Assembly: GCF_963667405.1 (NCBI RefSeq)
Contig: NZ_OY763408.1
Span: 1,821,757-1,885,756 of the forward strand
Direction: 5' to 3'
From: an uncultured Sphaerochaeta sp.
GTDB taxonomy: Bacteria > Spirochaetota > Spirochaetia > Sphaerochaetales > Sphaerochaetaceae
DNA length: 64,000 nucleotides
Shown: in pieces, positions 38,784 to 47,189 of the stretch
How the letters are laid out: each line of letters starts with the position of its first letter
Numbering within the stretch: the first letter of the stretch is position 1
Position numbers and translations under genes: made by a program
The notes under the pieces: generated by a model
The model's database searches: none
Seen by the model: the letters and a program-made list of their open reading frames with translations, nothing else
Told to the model about the DNA's origin: nothing

Positions 38784-39068
38784 ATGGAAGCTATTGCTTG
38801 GGGACTGATGGTCGTTGCGGCTGTCATTGTATATGCGATCCTCGACACAATCAAGAAGCATGACGCGAACCAGAAATGGAAGCGCTGGTATTCGTTCTTC
38901 GCCGCCGGCATCTGCCTGGTGCTTAGCCTGTTCCTGTCGCTGGCCGGAAAGGTGGAGCTTTCAGTTGGTGATGTCTTTATCAATGCAGGGCTTATCTATG
39001 CGATCGAGCACTTGTGCGGAGTCCAGTTAGTCAAGCTGCTCCAAGACAGGGTGGGAGGTGCGAAGTGA
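38784..39068 (+). CDS. Phage holin-like membrane protein
   Basis: A 94-aa protein with three hydrophobic segments (about 3-20, 36-54, 62-80) separated by short charged loops, the size and topology of small holins that permeabilise the membrane for lysis. An AAGGAGG site precedes the ATG. It is the first gene of the left phage operon and overlaps the Rz-like gene by 4 bp. No endolysin gene is recognisable next to it. Confidence 0.7.
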   Translation: MEAIAWGLMVVAAVIVYAILDTIKKHDANQKWKRWYSFFAAGICLVLSLFLSLAGKVELSVGDVFINAGLIYAIEHLCGVQLVKLLQDRVGGAK

Positions 39069-39388
39069 CCATTCTGTATGTGATCGCAGCGGCGGTGTTG
39101 GCAGGAGGTGTCACCACCATCAGAAATCTATTCAAGCGCAAAAAACTTGAAAGACAGATTACCAACCTTGGTGAACAGCTTACTGCCAGCCAGGCCGAAG
39201 CGTCCGCCTATCGGAAAGCATATGAAGAGGAGAAGAAATCCCATGCCCAGACCATTGCCAATTACCAGCGCCATGTCGCTGCCTTGGAAAAGTTCGAGCA
39301 GGACAAACAGGAAGCGAAGGATGAGGCTGCTGCCGCTACTGCTAGCGATGCTGATCGCCTTGACTTCCTGCACGACTACCAGCTCTGA
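39065..39388 (+). CDS. Rz-like inner-membrane spanin
   Basis: The start is the GTG at 39065, which overlaps the holin stop and has GGGAGG upstream. The 107-aa protein has one N-terminal membrane helix (VTILYVIAAAVLAGGV) and a long charged coiled coil (residues 20-95), the i-spanin layout. Its 3' end contains the start of the Rz1-like gene in another frame. Confidence 0.75.
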   Translation: MTILYVIAAAVLAGGVTTIRNLFKRKKLERQITNLGEQLTASQAEASAYRKAYEEEKKSHAQTIANYQRHVAALEKFEQDKQEAKDEAAAATASDADRLDFLHDYQL

Positions 39389-39638
39389 TCTGATAACAGA
39401 ACCGCAGATCGAGGTTACAACTCCCCTGCAGATTGATCTGCCGATGCCTCCGATTCCGGCATATCCCCAGGCCTTGGATTGGCAGGTGCGGGAAACAGTT
39501 TACACTTTGCCGGTCTCCGACATGGACCGTCTAATCGCGTGGCTTGCCGCGCTCAAGAAATGGAGCAACGATAGCCTGCCTACATGGCTGCAGTTCTATG
39601 GGCTGACCGAGAAAGGAAAGGGGTCCAGCCTTGAATAG
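39321..39638 (+). CDS. Rz1-like outer-membrane spanin lipoprotein
   Basis: It starts at ATG 39321 inside the Rz-like gene in a different frame. The 105-aa product has a lipoprotein signal (MRLLPLLLAMLIALTS-C) and a proline-containing periplasmic part (LPMPPIPAYPQ). Nested Rz/Rz1 genes are a known phage lysis arrangement that fuses inner and outer membranes, which also implies a diderm host, in agreement with a spirochaete. Confidence 0.8.
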   Translation: MRLLPLLLAMLIALTSCTTTSSDLITEPQIEVTTPLQIDLPMPPIPAYPQALDWQVRETVYTLPVSDMDRLIAWLAALKKWSNDSLPTWLQFYGLTEKGKGSSLE

Positions 39639-39665
39639 CATGAATAATAGAACAGGGGTGCGTAT

Positions 39666-40085
39666 ATGAGGGAATGGTTGGGGATAATCATCAGCGTGCT
39701 GTCTGTGCTGCTGGCTTTCGGCACATTCTATTGGCGCGTTCGTGTGGATAACCGGCAGCAACAGGAAAAGCAGACGGCCCTTCAGGCCGAGTTCAGCAAG
39801 AGTGTGAACGAGCGGATCGCCGCAATGCAAAAAGCCCACGACTCCGAGATCGCCCAGTTGCGGCTCGACCTGCAAAGCAGGCTTGAGGATTTGCACGGTA
39901 AGGTCGATGAGCGTAGGCGTAAGGATGTCCAGGATTTGCACAACAGGGTCAATGCCCTGGAGACGACATACCTTGCCAGCGTGGGCGACCGGCTCGGGAA
40001 GATAGAAGGCAAGATGGACTCGATGAACAATACGCTCATGCTGATCCAACGGCATTTCATAGAGAACCAGGGAGGTAGCCAGTGA
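39666..40085 (+). CDS. DUF2730-like phage protein (Mu gp25-like)
   Basis: 139 aa with one N-terminal membrane helix (LGIIISVLSVLLAFGTFYW) followed by a long coiled coil up to the C-terminus. This matches Mu gp25-type proteins in size, layout and position between the lysis genes and the terminase small subunit. Function is not established. Confidence 0.65.
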   Translation: MREWLGIIISVLSVLLAFGTFYWRVRVDNRQQQEKQTALQAEFSKSVNERIAAMQKAHDSEIAQLRLDLQSRLEDLHGKVDERRRKDVQDLHNRVNALETTYLASVGDRLGKIEGKMDSMNNTLMLIQRHFIENQGGSQ

Positions 40086-40384
40086 AAAGGATGAAGGATG
40101 TTTTTGCTGAACAACAGCGAATCATTATATTACAGCTGATGTACCAGGACTCTGATTATTCACTTAATGACCAGATTCTTCAGAAGGCCTTGGATCTTTT
40201 TGGGCATGCAATTTCCATTGACCGCATCGATGCACACCTGCGGTTCCTTGAGGACTGCGACCTGGTCGAAGTTGATGATCTCGGTCATGGGATGCTGGTG
40301 GCGAAGCTCACCCGGAAAGGTATGGATGTAGCTCAAGGTCGATCCAGGGTTGATGGCATCGATCGCCCTATCCCGATGGAGTAG
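40082..40384 (+). CDS. Small phage protein, winged-helix like (Mu gp26-like)
   Basis: A 100-aa protein starting at GTG 40082 (GGGAGGT upstream). It has an ArsR-type helix pattern: IILQLMYQDSDYSLNDQILQKAL, then RIDAHLRFLEDCDLVEVDDL and AKLTRKGMDVAQG. Its position between the gp25-like protein and the DUF3486 terminase subunit is that of Mu gp26. DNA binding is inferred. Confidence 0.65.
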   Translation: MKRMKDVFAEQQRIIILQLMYQDSDYSLNDQILQKALDLFGHAISIDRIDAHLRFLEDCDLVEVDDLGHGMLVAKLTRKGMDVAQGRSRVDGIDRPIPME

Positions 40385-40387
40385 GCA

Positions 40388-40948
40388 ATGGGAAGAAAAT
40401 CATCGATCGAGAGGTTGCCGGATGAGTTAAGGGCGCGGCTGCTGAAATTACTCAATGATCCAAATGTGACCCAACTGCAAATTGCTGAAATCATAAACGA
40501 TGAGGCAGGAGAGCAGGTTGTTTCAAAGAGCGCCGTCAACAGATATGCCGTGAGGATGCGAGAGTTCCAGGAAAAGAATAGGCAAGCCCGTGAGGTTGCG
40601 GAAGTGTATGTCGCCCAGTATGGAAGCGATACACAAAACCAACTCGGAAAGCTGGTCAATGAGCAGGTCCGTATGTTGGTCTTTGAATTGTTGATGGCAA
40701 TCGATGAGATAAAGAAAAGTGGAGATGATCCAGAGATGATCGAGTCTTTGGCATTCACTACCTCTAAAATTGCCAAAGCTATCAAGGACCTTGAGAGTTC
40801 CTCAACCATCAACATGGAACGCGAGGAGAAGATGCGGGCCGCGACCAAGAAGGCAGCCGAGGAAGTGGAGTCCACCGTGCGCAAGGCAGGCCTTACCGAC
40901 GAGACGGTGGAACAGATAAAGGCCAGGATATTGGGGATCACAAAATAA
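40388..40948 (+). CDS. Terminase small subunit, DUF3486 (Mu gp27-like)
   Basis: A 186-aa protein starting MGRKSSIERLPDELRARLLKLLNDPNVTQLQIAEIINDEAG, the typical N-terminal HTH of DUF3486, followed by a helical region. It recognises phage DNA for packaging. It overlaps the large subunit gene by 1 bp. Confidence 0.88.
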   Translation: MGRKSSIERLPDELRARLLKLLNDPNVTQLQIAEIINDEAGEQVVSKSAVNRYAVRMREFQEKNRQAREVAEVYVAQYGSDTQNQLGKLVNEQVRMLVFELLMAIDEIKKSGDDPEMIESLAFTTSKIAKAIKDLESSSTINMEREEKMRAATKKAAEEVESTVRKAGLTDETVEQIKARILGITK

Positions 40949-42423
40949 TGGACGAGACGGTATTCCTTCCATACCAGCAGAAATGGATGGCGGACACCTC
41001 CCAGGTGAAGGTTGGGGAGAAGAGCAGGCGGATCGGACTCACATGGGCCGAGGCCGCCGATTCTGTTCTTACGGCCGCAGCCGATGCCGGCGAGGATGTC
41101 TTCTACATCTCCTATAACATGGAGTTCACCAAGGAGTTCGTGCAGACCTGTGCGGGCTGGGCGAAGAGCTTTGGCCGTGCCGCGTCCGAGATGGAGGAGA
41201 TTCTGATAAAGGACGAGGACAAGGATGTCACCGCCTACAGGATCGCCTTTCCCAGTGGCCACAAGATACTCGGCCTACCCTCCCGGCCCACCACTCTGCG
41301 CGGTCGCCAGGGTCGTGTCATCATCGATGAGGCGGCGTTCTGCGACAACCTTGGCGAGCTGCTCAAGGCGGCCCTTGCCCTATTGATGTGGGGCGGCGAT
41401 GTGAGGATCATCAGCACCCACAACGGTGAGGACAATCCCTTCAACGAGATGGTCAAGGATATCCGGTCCGGCAAGGTTCCCTACAGCCTGCACAGGACCA
41501 CGATCAACGACGCGCTGGAGCAGGGGCTGTACAAGCGCATCTGTCTGCGTACCGGCAAAACCTGGACGAAGGCAGCCGAGAAGAAATGGCTTGACGACCT
41601 GGTGAAGACCTACGGCGACGGGGCGAGCGAGGAGCTTTTCTGCATACCTTCCAAGAGTGGCAGCAAGTACCTTTCCCGCGCCTTGGTCGAGGCTTCCATG
41701 GACAAGACCATCCCTGTGTTGAAATGGGAGCAGAGCGATGATTTTACCTACCTGGCCGAAGAGGTGCGTCAGGCAGCCTGTATGCAGTGGATGGCCGAGG
41801 ATTTGGCTCCGATCCTGGAGCAGGCTCCGGACCTTCCTTCCTTCGTGGGCGAGGACTTCGGACGAAGCGGCGACCTTTCGGTTGTGGCGATCCAGCAGGA
41901 GATCATGCCCGGATTCTTGAAGGCGCTCTGCTATGTCGAGATGCGCAACGTTCCGTTCGCCCAGCAGTACCAGGTGATCTGCTTTATTATCGACCATCTC
42001 AAGCGGTTCTACGGATCGTCGCTTGATGCAAGGGGCAACGGGCAGATGATCGCCGAGCTGCTTGCCCAGAAGTACGGCCCGGGCTATGTGAACCAGGTCA
42101 TGATTAGCCGGCAGTTCTACATGGAATATTTTCCCAAGTACAAGGCGCGGTTCGAGGACCAGGGGGTCAAGATACCCTTCAGCCTGGATATCCTGGAGGA
42201 CCACCGCCTGGTGGCTATCGAGAAGGGTGTCCCGCTGATCCCGGACGGCCGCACCAGCGAAGCTGCTGGAAGGAAGAAGCTGCGCCACGGCGACTCGGTC
42301 GTCGCGGGCCTTATGGTCGAGCATGCCTACAGCAGCACAGCGTCGGCTTACCAGCCGTTCGAATACGAGCCGTGCCCACCGGCCAGCAGTTTTTCCAAAG
42401 GAGTAGACGATGAGAATTGGTGA
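40948..42423 (+). CDS. Terminase large subunit (Mu gp28-like)
   Basis: A 491-aa packaging motor. The ATPase part has a Walker A-like loop in GEKSRRIGLTWAEA, Walker B in GRVIIDEAAF and a coupling motif at RIISTHNGED. The nuclease domain begins at FVGEDFGRSGDLSVVAI with the catalytic Asp. It packages DNA into the prohead from integrated phage copies, as in Mu headful packaging. It overlaps the portal gene by 14 bp. Confidence 0.92.
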   Translation: MDETVFLPYQQKWMADTSQVKVGEKSRRIGLTWAEAADSVLTAAADAGEDVFYISYNMEFTKEFVQTCAGWAKSFGRAASEMEEILIKDEDKDVTAYRIAFPSGHKILGLPSRPTTLRGRQGRVIIDEAAFCDNLGELLKAALALLMWGGDVRIISTHNGEDNPFNEMVKDIRSGKVPYSLHRTTINDALEQGLYKRICLRTGKTWTKAAEKKWLDDLVKTYGDGASEELFCIPSKSGSKYLSRALVEASMDKTIPVLKWEQSDDFTYLAEEVRQAACMQWMAEDLAPILEQAPDLPSFVGEDFGRSGDLSVVAIQQEIMPGFLKALCYVEMRNVPFAQQYQVICFIIDHLKRFYGSSLDARGNGQMIAELLAQKYGPGYVNQVMISRQFYMEYFPKYKARFEDQGVKIPFSLDILEDHRLVAIEKGVPLIPDGRTSEAAGRKKLRHGDSVVAGLMVEHAYSSTASAYQPFEYEPCPPASSFSKGVDDENW

Positions 42424-43993
42424 TGTGTTCAGAAGGTTGTCGACAAACCGAGAGAAGCCGGCGGTAAAAAAACAAGAGATGGAGGGGGAGCTTGCCGCTC
42501 CCTCCCCGTTCAGTATCCGCCAGCCCTGGATCAGCGAGGAGGTGGCCACCACCCTGTCGCCGATCAAGCTAGCCTCCCTGGTGCGCGACATCAAGAGCGG
42601 CGAGGCAAACGCATACCTTACCCTTGCAGAGGAGATGGAGGAGCGCGACGGCCATTACCGTTCTGTGCTCGGCTCCCGCAAGAATGCCATCAGCAGCCTT
42701 GAATACCTGGTAGAATCCGGGGGAGATGACGATAAGGCCAAGGCGATCGCCGACGATGTGTACACCAACATCGTGCGCAAGCCGCAGTTCGGCCTGCTTG
42801 TTTCCGATCTGCTCGACGCCCTGGGCAAGGGCTACAGCGTTTGTGAGATCATCTGGAAATTGGATGCCTCCTGGTGGACGCCTGTCACCTACAAATGGCG
42901 TGATCCCCGGTGGTTCCGCTACGACCACGAGACAGGCGAGTACCTCATGCTCAAGGAAGGCTCCGAGCTGCTGCCATTGAAACCTTACAAGTATGTGGTC
43001 CATCAGCCCCACCTTAAGAGCGGGCTGCAGATCAGAAGCGGCCTTGCTCTCCCGTGCGCCTACTATCATATGATAAAGTCCTTTGACCTTGCCGGATGGG
43101 CCGCGTTCGCCGAGACCTACGGCTATCCGATCCGTATCGGCAAGTACGGGCGCAACGCATCGAAGAAGGACATCGAGGTGCTCAAGAGCGCGGTGCGCAA
43201 TATCGGCACCGACGTGGGGGCCGTGGTCCCCGAGAGCATGCTGATCGATATCGTCAACGGTGTGACCGGCAACGGGAATGTCACCCTGTACGAGCGCCTT
43301 GCCGAGTATTCAGACAAGCAGATGAGCAAGGCAATCCTGGGCCAGACGATGAGCAGTGATGCCGAGGGCGGCCAGTACAAGGGCGACCTGCACAACGAGA
43401 TTCGCCTGGAGATTCGCGAGAGCGATGCCGACCAGATCGCATCCACCATCAACCGTGACCTCATCATCCCGTATGTGCAGCTCAACTACGGCCTGCAGGA
43501 TGAGTACCCGCACCTCACCATCCCCGTCCCCCGTCCGGAAGATATACCCGGTCTGGTCGATGCGGTGACCAAGCTTGCTCCCCTGGGGTTCAAGGTCAAG
43601 ACCGAGGACCTCTACTACAAGCTGGGACTCAACCGTCCGGCCAAGGAGGATGACGTGCTGCAACCTCCCTCCACTCCATCTGTCGATCCGGATTTGAACC
43701 GGCAGAAGAAGAGCCGCCTGCAGCTGAACGCAGAGCAGGCCGAGGCCGTCGATGATCCGGTTGCCGACCTGGTGGACGAGGCAGCCGGCGAGTGGGAGCA
43801 GATCGCTTCCCCGCTGCTGCAGCAGATTCAGCAACTGGCCGCCGAGTGCGCTTCATATGATGAGCTTTCCCGGCGCCTGCCTTCCCTGTTGAAGGGTACG
43901 GCCCTGGATGCCGCGATCGACCGTATAGCCCTGGCGACGTTCAAGGCCAAGGCCCTGGGCGATGTAGCGGCTTTGGAGGATGAGGATGTTTGA
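42410..43993 (+). CDS. Portal protein, DUF935 (Mu gp29-like)
   Basis: A 527-aa portal forming the DNA entry ring of the head. The DUF935 pattern is clear: LVRDIKSGEANAYLTLAEEMEERDGHYRSVLGSRKNAI, WRDPRWFRYD, SFDLAGWAAFAETYGYP and NRDLIIPYVQLNYG. AAGGAG precedes the ATG. The C-terminus is extended and acidic, as is common in the family. Confidence 0.92.
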   Translation: MRIGDVFRRLSTNREKPAVKKQEMEGELAAPSPFSIRQPWISEEVATTLSPIKLASLVRDIKSGEANAYLTLAEEMEERDGHYRSVLGSRKNAISSLEYLVESGGDDDKAKAIADDVYTNIVRKPQFGLLVSDLLDALGKGYSVCEIIWKLDASWWTPVTYKWRDPRWFRYDHETGEYLMLKEGSELLPLKPYKYVVHQPHLKSGLQIRSGLALPCAYYHMIKSFDLAGWAAFAETYGYPIRIGKYGRNASKKDIEVLKSAVRNIGTDVGAVVPESMLIDIVNGVTGNGNVTLYERLAEYSDKQMSKAILGQTMSSDAEGGQYKGDLHNEIRLEIRESDADQIASTINRDLIIPYVQLNYGLQDEYPHLTIPVPRPEDIPGLVDAVTKLAPLGFKVKTEDLYYKLGLNRPAKEDDVLQPPSTPSVDPDLNRQKKSRLQLNAEQAEAVDDPVADLVDEAAGEWEQIASPLLQQIQQLAAECASYDELSRRLPSLLKGTALDAAIDRIALATFKAKALGDVAALEDEDV

Positions 43994-45431
43994 CCCCGGA
44001 GTGGTTCCCAAGGAGGCCCTGGATTATCTGGAGGGCAAGAAGCTTCAGCCGGCGTTCAGTTACCAGGACGTGTGGAAGGAGGAGCACAACCATGCCTTTA
44101 CTGTGGCCAAGTGCATGCAGCTGGACCTACTCAAGGACATCCAGGATTCGCTTGCCAAGGCGATCGCCGAGGGCGTGCCCTATGAGAAGTGGTCCAAGGA
44201 CATAACCAAGACCATGGTGGATGCTGGATGGTGGGGCAAGCAGGAGATGGTGGACCCGCTCACCGGCGAGGTGAAGATGGTGCAGCTGGGAAGTTCCAGG
44301 CGCATCAAGACGATCTTCAACGTGAACATCAACTCCGCCTACCAGGCGGGGGTGTGGGAGCGCGGATCGAAGAGTAAGCTGCACACCCACATCATGTACC
44401 GCATCGGGCCGAGCAGGAAGCACCGCGAGGAGCACCTGGGATGGGATGCCCTGGTGCTGCCGAAGGATGATCCTTTCTGGGATACCCACTGGCCACCTCT
44501 TGGCTGGGGATGCAAGTGCAAAACCCGTTTCCTCATGCAGAGCCAGGTGGACCGCTACGAACGCGAGGGATTGCCCGATATGACCAGCATGGTAGACGGG
44601 TACCCCACCCGCAAGACTTCCGTCCGGACCACCGCGCCCAAGGATGTGATGGTAAGCTATGTCAACAAGCGTACCGGCAAGTCCTACACGATCCCCGAGG
44701 GTATCGACCCGGGCTTCGAGTTTAACCAGGGCAAGCGCGAGGTTGCCCAGAAGCAGACCGCGCAGCTCTACCAGGAGAAGTTTCAGCAGGCCACCGACGC
44801 GATCAACGGCAGCACGGCACCGGCCAACACTTCGATGCCTGTATCCAGGAATATCGTCAGCGAGGCGAGGAAGAATACGCCGGTGGTCGACAGGGTGCTC
44901 AAGGCCATTGATTCGATCCATGGCGACGGATCGCTGCCGGGCGTGCCGGTGAAGACATCCAGGGCCAAGTCGTTCTACGGGCAGTACAGCTTCTCCGGAA
45001 GCAGGTCCAACCAGATCGCCCTCACTGATATTCCCGGGTCGCACAAGGAGCTTACCCTTGCCCACGAGATCGGGCATTACCTGGACCACCAGGGTCTGCC
45101 GGGTCCCGGCCTCACCTCCCGGGCGGGGGGCTTCAAGCCGCTGGAGAATGTACTGGATGCGATCGGTAAAAGCGACTCCATCGCCATGCTGAAGAAGGCG
45201 AAGGTGCGCAACCTGCATTACTATCTGAAGAAGGAGGAGGAGTTCGCCCGGGCCTATGCGCAGTACGTTGCGACCAAGAGCGCCGACCCTGTGCTGCTTG
45301 AGCAATTGCAGCAACTTCAGACAGATGCTTCGGATTACCGGTATATACAGTGGACAAATGAGGATTTTGTGCCTATCATGAAATCGATGGACGATATGTT
45401 CAAGGAGCTGGGATGGATACGAGAAGGATAG
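43986..45431 (+). CDS. MuF head protein with C-terminal HExxH metalloprotease-like domain
   Basis: A 481-aa protein (start at ATG 43986, GGAGG upstream). Residues about 1-220 are a MuF/gp30 head-morphogenesis domain (RRIKTIFNVNINSAYQAGVWER, HLGWDALVLPKDDPFWDTHWPPLGWGCKCKTR). After a linker (about 240-310), a C-terminal domain holds AHEIGHYLDH (HExxHxxxH, near 361-370) and a helix with EEEFARAYAQYV (near 419-430), the layout of zincin-type peptidases. Similar MuF fusions are known as toxins carried in phage heads. Here a toxin role is inference; a maturation protease is the alternative. Confidence 0.85.
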   Translation: MFDPGVVPKEALDYLEGKKLQPAFSYQDVWKEEHNHAFTVAKCMQLDLLKDIQDSLAKAIAEGVPYEKWSKDITKTMVDAGWWGKQEMVDPLTGEVKMVQLGSSRRIKTIFNVNINSAYQAGVWERGSKSKLHTHIMYRIGPSRKHREEHLGWDALVLPKDDPFWDTHWPPLGWGCKCKTRFLMQSQVDRYEREGLPDMTSMVDGYPTRKTSVRTTAPKDVMVSYVNKRTGKSYTIPEGIDPGFEFNQGKREVAQKQTAQLYQEKFQQATDAINGSTAPANTSMPVSRNIVSEARKNTPVVDRVLKAIDSIHGDGSLPGVPVKTSRAKSFYGQYSFSGSRSNQIALTDIPGSHKELTLAHEIGHYLDHQGLPGPGLTSRAGGFKPLENVLDAIGKSDSIAMLKKAKVRNLHYYLKKEEEFARAYAQYVATKSADPVLLEQLQQLQTDASDYRYIQWTNEDFVPIMKSMDDMFKELGWIREG

Positions 45432-45658
45432 TGGGCACCACGTGCCTGGGAAACCCGATCTACGAGACAGACCCCAACCTACCGCCTTTGACCGGGGAGG
45501 AGGAAATCCGGCATGCGCTGGCCGCCGGTATCTTCGACTGTGTAGAGGTGGGTTCGGACGGCAAGGATTACGTTGCTTCCGATGAGGATGGCCTGTACCA
45601 TCCGGTGATGGAGGACGGATACCCCGATCTCTCCAAGAAGGTGCCGTTGCCGGCATGA
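45413..45658 (+). CDS. Small acidic protein after MuF, unknown
   Basis: An 81-aa protein overlapping the MuF gene by 19 bp, with an AAGGAG site. It is acidic (many Asp/Glu: GEEEIRHALAAGIFDCVEVGSDGKDY) with no membrane segment. Position directly after a MuF with a toxin-like domain makes it a candidate immunity or chaperone protein; no homology is recognised. Confidence 0.65.
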   Translation: MDTRRIVGTTCLGNPIYETDPNLPPLTGEEEIRHALAAGIFDCVEVGSDGKDYVASDEDGLYHPVMEDGYPDLSKKVPLPA

Positions 45659-45677
45659 GTAAAAGGTGATTCAAAAG

Positions 45678-45700
45678 GAGGCGGAAACGCCTCTTTTTTT
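45678..45700 (+). terminator. Terminator closing the left late operon
   Basis: GAGGCG / CGCCTC with a GAAA tetraloop, then TTTTTTT. It lies between the left morphogenesis operon and the convergent repressor gene. Confidence 0.92.
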
Positions 45701-45701
45701 A

Positions 45702-46316
45702 TTAGTCCTGTTGGGAGTCTATCAAAGCCTTTGCATAAGCCATAAGCCGCTCTCTGGGGATATCGTTCAAGCGGTAGTAGATACCTTCGAGTTCCCGCAT
45801 ATTGTCCAATCTCTTTTTGAGATCGATCCATTGGTTGTAGATATTCCTAACATCGGGGAATGTCCTTTCGAAATCAGCAAGTTTCCCTATTTCGGACTCT
45901 CCATTTTCTAGCCATTGGACACTATATCCAGTGATCTTTTCTATTCTATTTAGAAAAGGTCGACTAGGAACTTGTTTGTCTTCCTCCCATGATGATACCT
46001 CCGTTGGTTCTATTCCTAGTAAATTTGCCAATCCTGCTTGGTCATGTCCAACAGAACTTCTTGCTTGAGCAATTCTTTGGCCTAGAGTTGGTGGTGATAA
46101 AAGCATTGATCCTTCGCCCGTAATAATCCAATTACCAGAAACTCCATTTTGTACTAAAATCAACTTAATCTCATCCGGCAAGCCCAAGTCTCCACGCTCA
46201 TATTTTGAGATGAGGCCTTGTGTTGTTTTTAGTCTTTCAGCAAATTGCTTTTGATTTTCTGAAAAATGTTCCCTCACTAACCGCAGACGTATTCCAATTT
46301 CTTGTTTTAGTTCCAT
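45702..46316 (-). CDS. Phage repressor with two HTH domains
   Basis: The start at ATG 46316 follows GGAGG; 204 aa. It contains two Xre-type HTH domains in tandem: residues 1-65 (RLRLVREHFSENQKQFAERLKTTQGLISKYERG) and about 76-132 (LGQRIAQARSSVGHDQAGLANLLGIEPTEVSSWEE), then a helical C-terminus. It is the only minus-strand phage gene, divergent from the Ner-like gene, in an AT-rich patch. It is the likely maintainer of lysogeny. The double HTH is unlike the single-domain Mu c repressor. Confidence 0.85.
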   Translation of the reverse strand: MELKQEIGIRLRLVREHFSENQKQFAERLKTTQGLISKYERGDLGLPDEIKLILVQNGVSGNWIITGEGSMLLSPPTLGQRIAQARSSVGHDQAGLANLLGIEPTEVSSWEEDKQVPSRPFLNRIEKITGYSVQWLENGESEIGKLADFERTFPDVRNIYNQWIDLKKRLDNMRELEGIYYRLNDIPRERLMAYAKALIDSQQD

Positions 46317-46405
46317 AAATCCTCCATTTTGTTGTTGCATTAATCTACAAAACGTAATATTCTTTTTTATAGAAGGTAATACTAATAACTTCAATTAAGA
46401 GTATT

Positions 46406-46431
46406 CGCTAGATTTTCCGATTTGTCTAGCG
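46406..46431. promoter_or_regulatory. Inverted repeat in the repressor/ner intergenic region
   Basis: CGCTAGA and TCTAGCG separated by 12 bp, just upstream of the Ner-like gene. The region 46317-46449 is AT-rich, carries GTAATATT/GTAATACT repeats, and should hold the divergent lysogenic and lytic promoters. Confidence 0.55.
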
Positions 46432-46449
46432 TCCAACAGGGAGGAGAAC

Positions 46450-46680
46450 TTGTCAAACATTACACAGCAGGATCGAAACATTCAGCTCAAGGTGGGTGTG
46501 CTGCTGAAGAAGCGGAATTTGACACTCACGCAATTGGCAAAGAAGCATAAGGTCAGCCAGCCGTATCTCTCAATGACCATTGCTGGTACCAAGCGGTCGA
46601 GTTCGATGCGTCAGAAGTTAGCCGAAGACCTCGGGTGCAGGTCTTGGGAAGAATTACAAAACTTGGAGGTGACAGTATGA
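46450..46680 (+). CDS. Ner-like/Xre small DNA-binding protein
   Basis: It starts with TTG at 46450, supported by GGGAGGAG. The 76-aa product is a single HTH: LTLTQLAKKHKVSQPYLSMTIAGTKRSSSMRQKLAEDLG. First rightward early gene, in the place of Mu ner, which shuts down early and repressor promoters. Function is inferred from position. Confidence 0.75.
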   Translation: MSNITQQDRNIQLKVGVLLKKRNLTLTQLAKKHKVSQPYLSMTIAGTKRSSSMRQKLAEDLGCRSWEELQNLEVTV

Positions 46681-47189
46681 GCATGATTTGCAGGCGTCTG
46701 TACAAGGTTCGCCATGGCAAGATCACCATGAACGACGGACGGTCTTACCAGGTTCCGTGTCTGCAGGATTCGGTGCTGGTGGTAGAGAGTTATTCGGAAC
46801 TGCTCCTGCTTTGTGAGATGAACGGCAAGGCGCTGGAGGAGTCCGAGGGTGCGGAGCTTTCCCCCTGCTCCTGTGTGAACGGGTGTCTGATCCGCAAGGA
46901 CAAGATAGGGCAATCCTCCTGCCCGTTGGCCGATCGCCGCTATGTGATGGCCGACGATGATCTTGCCGTCACCCCCCCCCACGACAACGATCTGGAGTTC
47001 GGAAAGATAGTCCAGGAGGAGCGCAAGCGGCTGGGACTTTCCATGTACCGCCTTGCCCAGTTGTCCGGGGTCTGTTCAACCACCATCCGAAACATCGAAG
47101 CCGGCATCCGTAGCACCGAGCGCACCAAGGCATTCGTCCGTGATGCCTTGAACGACTGCGCCCAGGGGAGGTTCGCATGCAACGGCTGA
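46677..47189 (+). CDS. Cys-rich phage regulator with C-terminal HTH
   Basis: A 170-aa protein (ATG 46677 after TTGGAGGTG). The N-terminal half is beta-rich with a cysteine cluster (SPCSCVNGCLIRKDKIGQSSCPLADRRY, possibly a metal site). The C-terminal 65 residues are an Xre HTH (RKRLGLSMYRLAQLSGVCSTTIRNIEAGIRST). A run of nine C lies between the two parts. Role unknown; the HTH suggests control of early phage genes. Confidence 0.7.
   Translation: MSMICRRLYKVRHGKITMNDGRSYQVPCLQDSVLVVESYSELLLLCEMNGKALEESEGAELSPCSCVNGCLIRKDKIGQSSCPLADRRYVMADDDLAVTPPHDNDLEFGKIVQEERKRLGLSMYRLAQLSGVCSTTIRNIEAGIRSTERTKAFVRDALNDCAQGRFACNG
46972..46980 (+). repeat. C9 homopolymer tract inside a regulator gene
   Basis: Nine consecutive C within the 46677-47189 gene, at codons for Thr-Pro-Pro. 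Insertion or loss of one base would remove the HTH domain, so the tract could act as a phase-variation switch. Confidence 0.6.

Noticed and set aside
44127..45674. 515-codon minus-strand frame across the MuF gene
   Set aside because: Shadow of a GC-rich coding region; it runs against the operon direction and has no start signal or family motif.
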